Below, one piece after another: positions 1-6,398 of a stretch of 8,092 bases of DNA. Numbering within the stretch: the stretch's first letter is position 1; every line of letters starts with the position of its first letter. Source of the DNA: Desulfofustis sp. GTDB taxonomy: Bacteria; Desulfobacterota; Desulfobulbia; Desulfobulbales; Desulfocapsaceae. Under the pieces are notes generated by a model. The model had not been told where the DNA came from. It made no database searches and was given only the letters and a program-made list of their open reading frames with translations. The translations under genes and the position numbers were made by a program. The stretch is taken from NCBI GenBank assembly GCA_030145365.1, contig JAQYVS010000319.1, positions 1-8,092 on the forward strand. The letters are read 5' to 3'.

Positions 1-1362
1 CTTGGCGATGGCATATTCGCGTCCGTCCAGGTCCGTGCGCTTTTCTTCAAAGTAAGTCTTGCCCAGATAGCTGCGGACAAGGGAATTGTTGGGGTCCAGG
101 CTGGCGGCAATTTCGATTTCCCGGCCCCCCGCTTTTAAATCGCCCTCGCGGATCTTTGCCAGACCCAGGCCCAGCCTCGAGAGGGGGTCGGCCTGATCAA
201 GCTCGATCGCCTTTTCAAAGGCCGTTTTGGACTCTGTCGTCTTGACCTGCGTCAGGTAGGCAAAGCCCAGGATCATCTGGGTCCTCGACAGGTTCGGATC
301 CAGTTCAACCGCCTTTTTTGCGGCCTTCAGGGCTTTATCGAGGTAACCGAAAGACGACCACAGCTCAGCCAGCCGCGCCCATGCCAGGGCATCATTGGAA
401 TCCAGTTTGACCGCCTCCTCGACACTTGCCCGTGCACCCTCCAGATCGAAGCCGGCCTGCTGGGCATAAGACATAGCGATCTGGGCCGTCACCGAGTTAA
501 GATTAGCCGCGAGTGCCTTGCGGGCAAAATTGAGAGCCTTCTCTTTTTCGTTCTGCACCACAGCGATAATCGATTGAAGCGCAAAGGCGTCGCTGTAGTT
601 CGGGTCTAGGATCAGTGCCCGCTCGATATCGGCACCTGCCTCATCCACGCGGCCCACAGCCAGCAGCTGTGAGGCACGATAGGCCAAAAAGCGCGGGTTA
701 CTCATATCTTCTTTTGGGGTTTCTCCGGGTGGGACATAAATGACCGGCGGATAGTACAAGGCCCAATGGACGGCATCCCGCGGCCGTACCACAACCCTCA
801 GCACAGGTGCTTTGCCTGCTCTGGCCGTCGCTGCCTGGCCGCCGGTCAAGGTTAAACTGCCAACCTGATTTGAAGCGGAGACCCGTCCTTCAAAAATTGA
901 AACAAAGGTTTGATCTGTCTCAACCTTTACATAAAATTCCGTACCTTCAATGGACGCATTTACAAAAGGTGTCAGTACTTTAATACTTTTCGGAAACCGA
1001 CTGAAAAAGTGCGCCGCGCCCGAAAGCAATTCCAGTAACAACGTTTTTTTATTTTCAATCCCCACGAAGGTAATTGTGCTGTTTTGATCAAGGCGTAAAT
1101 TGGTCTCGTTGCTGAGAACTACAGCTGCCCGGCTGTTTTCCTGAACCCGAATCATGTCCTTGGGACAAAAGGTGCCATTTAATCTAACTTGCACCCAGCG
1201 GGTTTCGCCGGCTTTACGAGCTTCAACAATTCCCTGAACCGATACAACTTTGGCAACCCATTGATCACACGACGTATCAGCCGCTTCAACAGAAAGCAGA
1301 AATCCAAAAGAAAATGTAGCGAAAAGTGCGATGACCCAGGCGGGATGTTTGATCGGCTTCAT
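1..1362 (-). CDS. FecR-domain and TPR-repeat exported protein (partial, C-terminus beyond left edge)
   Basis: 454 codons are open from the ATG at 1362 to the window edge, so the C-terminus is missing. An in-frame TAA lies five codons upstream, which fixes this ATG as the first possible one. GAGGG at 1370-1374 is its ribosome binding site, 7 nt away. Residues 1-27 form a signal peptide (basic start, hydrophobic core, cleavage near VEA-AD), so the protein is exported. Residues about 35-165 read as a FecR-type domain: a 'CPKDMIRVQENSRAAVVL' stretch, then 'TPFVNASIEGTEFYV', the usual hallmark of this fold. A Pro-rich linker (about 190-217) leads to tetratricopeptide repeats from about 222 to the edge, with recurring 'A...A..LDPN' helices. 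FecR domains outside the iron-signalling family are often found in periplasmic or surface scaffolds; TPRs bind proteins. It lies downstream of a CHASE2-cyclase on the same strand with a 203-bp gap. The domain calls are fairly sure; the exact role is unknown. Confidence 0.9.
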   Translation of the reverse strand, partial: MKPIKHPAWVIALFATFSFGFLLSVEAADTSCDQWVAKVVSVQGIVEARKAGETRWVQVRLNGTFCPKDMIRVQENSRAAVVLSNETNLRLDQNSTITFVGIENKKTLLLELLSGAAHFFSRFPKSIKVLTPFVNASIEGTEFYVKVETDQTFVSIFEGRVSASNQVGSLTLTGGQAATARAGKAPVLRVVVRPRDAVHWALYYPPVIYVPPGETPKEDMSNPRFLAYRASQLLAVGRVDEAGADIERALILDPNYSDAFALQSIIAVVQNEKEKALNFARKALAANLNSVTAQIAMSYAQQAGFDLEGARASVEEAVKLDSNDALAWARLAELWSSFGYLDKALKAAKKAVELDPNLSRTQMILGFAYLTQVKTTESKTAFEKAIELDQADPLSRLGLGLAKIREGDLKAGGREIEIAASLDPNNSLVRSYLGKTYFEEKRTDLDGREYAIAK

Positions 1363-1369
1363 GGCATTT

Positions 1370-1374
1370 CCCTC
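1370..1374 (-). promoter_or_regulatory. Ribosome binding site of the FecR-TPR gene
   Basis: GAGGG on the minus strand, 7 nt before the ATG at 1362. It supports that start and shows that the gene can be translated independently of the cyclase gene 203 bp upstream. In that gap I see no strong hairpin followed by a T-run and no sigma-54 signature, so read-through from the cyclase promoter remains possible. Confidence 0.6.
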
Positions 1375-1565
1375 TTAGATTCAGCTTTATGATTGAGCTT
1401 CCCTGTTGGGCTGATACCTTTACAAAAGGCACCTTAGACTTATCTGCGGGTCGGCAAATTAAACTATATGCTTTTTCATCTGTGTGTCTGTGTTAACTTT
1501 TTGGTGCGACCTTACGATTCAAACAAATTCAATACCCTATCGGAGCAGCTTATCGCCGGGGTCTT

Positions 1566-3821
1566 TTATTTGGTTTGCAAACGAACCACGCCATCCCAGG
1601 AATCGCCTGGGGGATTTCTTTTATATTTTTCACACCGATCGAGATAAAAGAGCGAAGGCCCATCTTCATGATGCATTTTCACTGATTCATGAAACCCGAC
1701 CATGGCCTCATCCCAGGATTGCCGCTGAAAAGCATCGAGGGCTTGTGAAAAAATTCCACAAAGGTTTTTCTGCAATTCAGTCGATTCCTCCGTTCTGCAT
1801 ATCAACTCACAAGCCGCCACCGGGTTTGACTTGCCGGCCAATATGAATTGACCCAGTCTTCTGACCAGAAAATCATCCAGTCGCTCCAGCACCTCCTCAG
1901 ACACCAATATTTTAGTGCCTAAATGTTTATTTAGACCCTCCATCCTTGAGGCGGTATTGACGGCATCGCCTACGGGTTGATACTGATAATGGTCAATAGC
2001 TCCAATGAATTTTAGGGAAATATATCCAGAATGTATTCCGATGCGAGTCGGAAGAAGTGGGGAACTACTGTAAAACTGGTTGAACTCATCTACCGCCTGG
2101 ATAATATCCAGGGCTGTGTGGCAGGCAAGATTTTTTAAGGTGCCGTCAGGATGGTCCTTTGTCCATAGCGCCAACATAGAATCCGCCTTTAATTCCAACC
2201 CGATTCCGGAGTTTTTTCTCACCGGCTCGAATATCACTTCAAAATATTTGTTCATGTAGCTGCCGAGCTCTTCAGGGTCCATGGTTTCGGATATGCTGGT
2301 ATATCCCTTTGCATCTGTAAACAGACAAATGCCGTAGACGAGTTTGCGGCCGGTTTTGATATTCGACAAGCTTTTGGCTAACTGATCCACCACATCATTG
2401 GGTATGTAATATTCGAAGGCTGTTCGAATATTCTGACGCTCCCTATTGACCTCGAAATACTTCCAAGTGGTAGTTCCAATAAAGGACAAGGGTGACTGCA
2501 GAAATAAAGGAATGACCAGGGGATACCAGATACCGTTTTGGTGAAATTGAAAATAGGCCAAAAGTAGATAAAGCAAGCTAAGAACCAGAACACATCCGGC
2601 AGCCATAGATGTAGATAATGAAACGCACAAGATTCCCAATACGGCTCCCCATAGAAAGACACCGACAAGCTGAGCGCGGATATCGAGCGGTTGGACAGGC
2701 GCATCTTCAAGAATATTCGCAAAAGCGGTGGCCGCAATTTCAACCCCGCTGATATCGATTCCGCTGGATTGAGAAAAAACAGTATGGAAGCCCTCTTCTT
2801 CTTCCGGCCGCAGACCCTCTGAGAGTCCAATAAAAACTACCTTATCTCTTAAATCAAACCGCCCGGATTCATTTTTGGGTCTTTTGGCATCTTCCAGTAA
2901 TTGATAATATGGCACCGTGGATACCGTCCCCGGAGGACCATAAAAATTCAAAAAATGGCTGTTCGGTCCCTGATACAATCGGATCAATGACTTAAGAATC
3001 TGACGCTTTTTAGCCTCCGTAACAAATATGTCCGAAGCCTTAAGCTTTGCCAGCATATCTTCGGCCGCCATCGGGTTCTGTTCAAAAAAAATTTTCAGCG
3101 ACAGCATGAGTTCTTTGATGCGCTTATCAGCAAAAATCACATCGCTGTTGATCGGCAAAAGCTCAGGGTAAGATGGTTTTACCTTTTTTAATAAGCCAAT
3201 TAATTCATCATAAACTTGCAGCGCAAAGACTTGAAACACGACAACCGGCAACGACGGTGCATCACCAGCGCTTGTTTTGAAAGTCCAATAACTGTTTAGC
3301 TTCACAGGGATTTTGGGTAAAGCAAAGGGAGCGGAGGCCAAGGCAGATTGAGCAAGTGGTAGGAATGGGGGAACGCTCTCTTCGATTTCCACATTGCCCG
3401 TTTTTGTTCCCGAAGGAGTAAATAAGAGAACTTTTTTAAGTTTTTCGATAAGAACGACATTGCCTGCTCTTTGGATCGCTTTGGCTAATCGATCATCATC
3501 TTGCGGTGAACGCGATTCGCTGAAAAAGATATCGAAGGCAATCACAGCCGCATTTTTTTCAACGATATTGTCGATGATGCGGGCATGGAGTGAACGTGGC
3601 CATTTTGTGGGATTACTTGGCAATTTCAGATGATTGATCGAGGCACTCTCCATGGCCACAACAACAACGTCTGGCGGAGCCTTCCGCGCTCCCCTGAGCT
3701 TGAACATCAGATGCAGACCGATATTTTCCTCTTGTGCGATTCCAAAGGGAGTGAGGTTGACGACCAGTCCTAAAAGGCCCACACCCAGTCCTGCCCAAAT
3801 AGCTTTTGAACGTCGAGACAT
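1566..3821 (-). CDS. CHASE2-domain class III adenylate/guanylate cyclase, membrane sensor
   Basis: A 751-residue protein from the ATG at 3821, which has AGAG 8 nt upstream; a GTG three codons earlier (3830) is an alternative. One N-terminal membrane helix (about 6-24) precedes an extracytoplasmic CHASE2 domain (about 30-375, with 'DVVVVAMESASI', 'VIAFDIFFSESRSP' and 'DKVVFIGLSEG' motifs). Three close membrane helices follow (about 384-448), then a cytoplasmic class III cyclase domain (about 492-675). The metal-binding aspartates are D503 (LFTDAKGYT) and D547 (ELKADSMLALW); transition-state N622 and R626 are in GDAVNTASR. The purine-selecting positions are unusual: Glu543 where adenylate cyclases have Lys, and Gln615 where they have Asp or Thr. 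Glu is typical of guanylate cyclases, so the product could be cGMP or cAMP. The C-terminus (about 690-751) has a TPR-like hairpin and the 'PPGDSWDGV' tail usual in CHASE2 cyclases. It is full length, with no break. The ligand of CHASE2 is unknown. Confidence 0.93.
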   Translation of the reverse strand: MSRRSKAIWAGLGVGLLGLVVNLTPFGIAQEENIGLHLMFKLRGARKAPPDVVVVAMESASINHLKLPSNPTKWPRSLHARIIDNIVEKNAAVIAFDIFFSESRSPQDDDRLAKAIQRAGNVVLIEKLKKVLLFTPSGTKTGNVEIEESVPPFLPLAQSALASAPFALPKIPVKLNSYWTFKTSAGDAPSLPVVVFQVFALQVYDELIGLLKKVKPSYPELLPINSDVIFADKRIKELMLSLKIFFEQNPMAAEDMLAKLKASDIFVTEAKKRQILKSLIRLYQGPNSHFLNFYGPPGTVSTVPYYQLLEDAKRPKNESGRFDLRDKVVFIGLSEGLRPEEEEGFHTVFSQSSGIDISGVEIAATAFANILEDAPVQPLDIRAQLVGVFLWGAVLGILCVSLSTSMAAGCVLVLSLLYLLLAYFQFHQNGIWYPLVIPLFLQSPLSFIGTTTWKYFEVNRERQNIRTAFEYYIPNDVVDQLAKSLSNIKTGRKLVYGICLFTDAKGYTSISETMDPEELGSYMNKYFEVIFEPVRKNSGIGLELKADSMLALWTKDHPDGTLKNLACHTALDIIQAVDEFNQFYSSSPLLPTRIGIHSGYISLKFIGAIDHYQYQPVGDAVNTASRMEGLNKHLGTKILVSEEVLERLDDFLVRRLGQFILAGKSNPVAACELICRTEESTELQKNLCGIFSQALDAFQRQSWDEAMVGFHESVKMHHEDGPSLFYLDRCEKYKRNPPGDSWDGVVRLQTK

Positions 3822-4360
3822 TTTATGCACTCTGAACTAAAAACCACAGTTCGATTAAATTCGCTAAGCCCATTTCTGCTGCGGGTACTTTTATCAAAAT
3901 GCAGATGTGTTCAATCAGAGAGCCCAAAGATGTTGCTACTGACAAATGAAAGTCCGGCCGAAAACGTACAGGCGAGTAAGATGTAGATGCGCACTAGCTA
4001 AGGTTAGTCGAGCAAATTTCCTTTTCCAAGTAGAAAAATGGAATTATTATGCCCTCTGATTTCCTGGATAAGGAATTTTTATGAAACAAAGAGTATAAAT
4101 TAGAATAAGCCCTTATTTTGAGCCAATATAGGGCAAGGCAATTTATCTGTCAATTAAAAATAATTAGATCCGGTTAAATTTAAAGAATTTGCAGCAATCT
4201 ACAAAGAAGTTTAAGATAAACACTGCTTTGACGCCCAATTAGTCTTTGGCGCCGGGTATTGTCCAATGCTTGCGCTGATAGTCTGACGGGACATAGCTAC
4301 CGTCTTGCCAATTCCTTCCTCTTCTCGTGACAACATCCCTAATTTTTTCAAAAGCAGAAT
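3822..4360. other. AT-rich divergent intergenic region without a recognised gene
   Basis: Between the cyclase start and the first conserved control block, about 540 bp hold no credible ORF, tRNA or rRNA. It must contain the cyclase promoter on the minus strand, but I see no convincing -35/-10 pair and no GG-N10-GC sigma-54 signature there. Small structures are present: GCCCT at 4109-4113 pairing with AGGGC at 4130-4134, GACGG at 4285-4289 pairing with CCGTC at 4300-4304, and a near-perfect direct repeat CTTTGACGCC/CTTTGGCGCC at 4226-4235 and 4244-4253. None is strong enough to name. Confidence 0.5.
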
Positions 4361-4403
4361 TGGTCAAATAGGCAATAAGAAATTTGGCCAAGGTGGCCAC
4401 TAT
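4361..4403 (+). promoter_or_regulatory. Putative enhancer-binding protein site (copy A) upstream of the phosphatase gene
   Basis: A 43-bp block that matches 6152-6194 at about 33 positions without gaps and ends in the perfectly shared TGGCCACTAT (4394-4403). Shared pieces in order are TGG, AAAT, GGCAA, AAATTT-like, CC and TGGCCACTAT. It begins 139 bp before the -24 element at 4500, the same distance as in copy B. This copy is also framed by an inverted pair, TGGTCAA (4361-4367) and TTGACCA (4403-4409), and contains the palindrome TTGGCCAA. The position and dyad character fit an upstream activating sequence for a sigma-54 activator. The identity of the activator is unknown. Confidence 0.55.
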
Positions 4404-4444
4404 TGACCATTTTTCATCTACCTTCTTTTGGAGTGGATATATCT

Positions 4445-4457
4445 TAACTTATTGAAT
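4445..4457 (+). promoter_or_regulatory. IHF-like site (copy A)
   Basis: TAACTTATTGAAT matches the reverse-complement IHF consensus YAANNNNTTGATW at eight of nine defined positions. It lies between the putative activator site and the sigma-54 promoter, where IHF usually bends the DNA. The same near-match occurs in the same register upstream of the second gene (6236-6248), which is the main reason to report it; alone it would be weak in AT-rich DNA. Confidence 0.4.
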
Positions 4458-4499
4458 TTAAACCTATTTGATTGAAAGTTGGCCGTCAGTTCGCCCCTC

Positions 4500-4515
4500 T
4501 GGCATGAGTTTTGCG
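4500..4515 (+). promoter_or_regulatory. Sigma-54 (RpoN) -24/-12 promoter of the GAF-SpoIIE phosphatase gene
   Basis: TGGCATGAGTTTTGCG fits the consensus TGGCACGNNNNTTGCW with the exact GG-N10-GC spacing; the deviations are T for C at the sixth base and G at the last. Transcription would start near 4526, giving a leader of about 150 nt before the ATG at 4675. Transcription would depend on an ATP-driven activator. An almost identical element precedes the next gene at 6291. Confidence 0.8.
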
Positions 4516-4663
4516 GATATAAACAGCAAACAGGCATTAGCTATCAGCAAAGCTGTAAATATTCCGGGAGGCCATCTATATAACATCGGGAAATTAAAAC
4601 CATACTTAAATCTGACTTTCTGATTGTTTACCTACAATCCGGGTGTTTCCGATCCGAATAATG

Positions 4664-4668
4664 GTGAA
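4664..4668 (+). promoter_or_regulatory. Ribosome binding site deciding the phosphatase start
   Basis: GGTGA seven bases before the ATG at 4675. The surrounding bases (GGTGAATTAATCATGGT) match the start region of the gene at 6399 (GGAGAATTAATTATGGT) almost base for base, so the ATG at 4675 is preferred over the in-frame TTG at 4624, which has no visible ribosome binding site. Confidence 0.65.
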
Positions 4669-4674
4669 TTAATC

Positions 4675-6141
4675 ATGGTAGGGCAATCACTGCAATACGA
4701 GGTAACCAAACTCGAAACTGAAAAAACGGCCTTAGCAGGTAAAAGCGAACTGTTTGGACGTTTTGAATCAATGCCACACTCCTGTCTCCGTCTGCCCTCC
4801 ACTGCCGAATGTAAATCGCTGAAGAATACCTTGCAGAAAACCCTGGAGTTCTCCATTGAGCTAACCGGGGCCGAGCAGGGCAGTCTGGTTTTACTCGACA
4901 GCAACGAGGTCGATATCGAAAGTATCCCGACGCCCGGCGGCGGCATCCCCGGTCAGGGCTCGGGATTGATTGGCCGGGGTTTGAGCCAGGGGCTCGCCGG
5001 CTGGGTGAGCTGTCACCGCCGGGTAGGATTAATTACCGATACCGTTGACGATGATCGCTGGCAGCCCCTCCCTCATCAGCCACCAACTGTTCGTTCGGTG
5101 CTGGCCGTGCCGATTCTCAAGGGTCAGGAATTGATGGGCATTCTTACATTGACGCATTCCAAGCCGCAGCATTTCAGCTCTGAATTGGTAGAACAGATGC
5201 CGGCAACTTCCGAACAGATAGCCCTGACTCCTGAAAACGCCAGGTCTTATGCGAAATTAGAGGCATCCTACCGCTCTTTGGTCCATTCCATAAAAGAAAT
5301 CGAAGCCTATTCGAAAGCACTCGATGACGAACTGGAAAATGGTAGACAATTTCAGAAATATTTTCTGCCTGATAATATCCCCCCGCTGCCCAACTGGGAG
5401 GTTGCGACTTATTTTGCGCCGGCCAAACAGGTGTCTGGGGATTTTTATGATATTTTTTCATTACCAGGTAAGTACCTCGGGATAGTTATTGCCGATGTGT
5501 GTGGCAAGGGTGTCGGGTCAGCCTTGTACATGGCGCTGATAAGAAGCTTGATGCGAGTGTTCTCCGGACATATCAGTTTACATGGATTTCCCAATTTTTC
5601 CGTCGATCAGAATGCTGGCAATAAGACAACGTTCCTGATGGCAGCCGACAATCAGATCAATGCACTTAATGCCGTTAAACTCACGAATGACTATATTTTC
5701 CATGAACACGGAAAAGAATGTATGTTTGCGACCCTATTCTTTGGGGTGCTAAATCCATTAACCGGCGCTTTGGCTTACATCAACGCAGGGCATGAACCTT
5801 TACTTATCGTCGATTCAGCCGGTGTAAAGAAAAGCCTTGAGCCCACGGGACCGGCGGTGGGGATAATTCCCGCTGTGAAGTTTGAAATTCAGCACTCTCA
5901 GATAGAATCCGGCGACATCCTGATCGGCTATACCGATGGAGTGATTGACGCCACTGCACCCAATGGTGATTTCTTTACGAGAAAGCGACTGTTATCTATT
6001 TTAAAGCAACCTCCGCCTTCAGCTACCGAGTTGGTAAAAGGCCTTAGAACGAATATATTTGCTCACATTCAAACCTCACCCCAGACAGATGATATTACCA
6101 TGCTGGCGGTGCAACGCCTGTCCTTAAAATCAGATAGCTGA
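4675..6141 (+). CDS. GAF-domain SpoIIE/RsbU-type PP2C serine/threonine phosphatase
   Basis: 488 residues from the ATG at 4675; an in-frame TTG at 4624 would add 17 residues but lacks a ribosome binding site. Residues about 50-185 form a GAF sensor domain (SLVLLDS near 70-76, 'GLAGWVSCHRRVGLITD', 'SVLAVPILKGQELMGILTL'). A helical linker (about 190-225) joins it to a PP2C/SpoIIE catalytic domain (about 225-482). The metal-binding aspartates are all present: D256 in SGDFYD, D274 in ADVCGKG, D421 in GYTDGV and D472 in TDDIT; NAGHEP is at 370-375. It should be an active cytoplasmic Mn/Mg-dependent phosphatase. Relatives dephosphorylate anti-sigma-factor antagonists in partner-switching pathways, but no antagonist or anti-sigma kinase gene lies in this window. 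The GAF domain lacks the NKFDE motif of cyclic-nucleotide-binding GAFs, so a link to the nearby cyclase product is not supported. It has no signal peptide or membrane helix. It is transcribed from its own sigma-54 promoter at 4500, divergently from the cyclase. Confidence 0.92.
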   Translation: MVGQSLQYEVTKLETEKTALAGKSELFGRFESMPHSCLRLPSTAECKSLKNTLQKTLEFSIELTGAEQGSLVLLDSNEVDIESIPTPGGGIPGQGSGLIGRGLSQGLAGWVSCHRRVGLITDTVDDDRWQPLPHQPPTVRSVLAVPILKGQELMGILTLTHSKPQHFSSELVEQMPATSEQIALTPENARSYAKLEASYRSLVHSIKEIEAYSKALDDELENGRQFQKYFLPDNIPPLPNWEVATYFAPAKQVSGDFYDIFSLPGKYLGIVIADVCGKGVGSALYMALIRSLMRVFSGHISLHGFPNFSVDQNAGNKTTFLMAADNQINALNAVKLTNDYIFHEHGKECMFATLFFGVLNPLTGALAYINAGHEPLLIVDSAGVKKSLEPTGPAVGIIPAVKFEIQHSQIESGDILIGYTDGVIDATAPNGDFFTRKRLLSILKQPPPSATELVKGLRTNIFAHIQTSPQTDDITMLAVQRLSLKSDS

Positions 6142-6151
6142 CCATGCTTAT

Positions 6152-6194
6152 TGGCTAAATTGGCAAGAAAAAATTTTTCCGAAATGGCCACTAT
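6152..6194 (+). promoter_or_regulatory. Putative enhancer-binding protein site (copy B) upstream of the unknown gene
   Basis: This is the second copy of the 43-bp block at 4361-4403, about 33 identities without gaps, ending in TGGCCACTAT (6185-6194). It begins 11 bp after the phosphatase stop codon and exactly 139 bp before the -24 element at 6291. It contains a symmetrical A/T tract, GAAAAAATTTTTC (6167-6179), that could be mistaken for a terminator but has no room for a loop and no GC stem. The outer inverted pair seen in copy A is not kept here. Confidence 0.55.
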
Positions 6195-6235
6195 CTGAGA
6201 TTTGTAACTAATGTTGATAAGTCGATTATTTATTT

Positions 6236-6248
6236 TAAGTGGTTGAAT
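6236..6248 (+). promoter_or_regulatory. IHF-like site (copy B)
   Basis: TAAGTGGTTGAAT matches YAANNNNTTGATW at eight of nine defined positions, with the same single mismatch and the same distance to the -24 element as in copy A. The four N positions differ between copies (CTTA and GTGG) while the flanking specified bases are kept, which is what selection for IHF binding would produce. Confidence 0.4.
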
Positions 6249-6290
6249 TACAGTAGAAAGTAATAGAATTCGACTACCACTTTATTCATC

Positions 6291-6306
6291 TGGCATAAGA
6301 TTTGCG
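6291..6306 (+). promoter_or_regulatory. Sigma-54 (RpoN) -24/-12 promoter of the unknown gene
   Basis: TGGCATAAGATTTGCG has the GG-N10-GC spacing and the TGGCA and TTGC blocks of the sigma-54 consensus. The start of transcription would be near 6317, leaving a leader of about 80 nt. The bases just after the promoter (ataACAGAAACAG) resemble those after the first promoter (aaACAGCAAACAG). A separate promoter means the gene is not simply the second gene of the phosphatase operon. Confidence 0.8.
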
Positions 6307-6384
6307 ATTGGATAACAGAAACAGATCCTACGTCAGACACACACAACAATATTTAAGTCAAAGATTTGATACCAACTTTAATGA

Positions 6385-6390
6385 AAGGAG
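6385..6390 (+). promoter_or_regulatory. Ribosome binding site deciding the start of the unknown gene
   Basis: AAGGAG lies 8 nt before the ATG at 6399, a strong site at normal spacing. The in-frame TTG at 6366 and ATG at 6381 lie upstream of or over this site and have none of their own, so 6399 is the preferred start. Confidence 0.75.
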
Positions 6391-6398
6391 AATTAATT

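Noticed and set aside
1484..1846. 120-codon open frame on the plus strand
   Set aside because: It overlaps the 3' end of the cyclase on the opposite strand, has no ribosome binding site or recognisable motif, and the cyclase frame has full domain support.
2378..2830. 150-codon open frame on the minus strand inside the cyclase gene
   Set aside because: It is a shifted frame through the membrane-helix coding part of the cyclase; its hydrophobicity comes from that region's base composition.
4081..4098. ATG with a good AAGGA site upstream in the intergenic region
   Set aside because: The frame reads only five codons (MKQRV) before a stop; there is no reason to call a leader peptide because no attenuator or gene follows on that strand nearby.
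4480..4495. A second GG-N10-GC match just upstream of the sigma-54 promoter
   Set aside because: Apart from the spacing it fits the consensus poorly (GGCCG in the -24 block, TTCGC in the -12 block), and no equivalent exists upstream of the second gene.
4675..6141. Cyclic-nucleotide link between the cyclase and the phosphatase GAF domain
   Set aside because: The GAF domain lacks the NKFDE motif of cyclic-nucleotide-binding GAF domains, and the two genes do not share promoter elements.
6167..6179. GAAAAAATTTTTC as a terminator after the phosphatase gene
   Set aside because: There is no GC stem and no loop; it lies within the conserved block and is better explained as part of that site.
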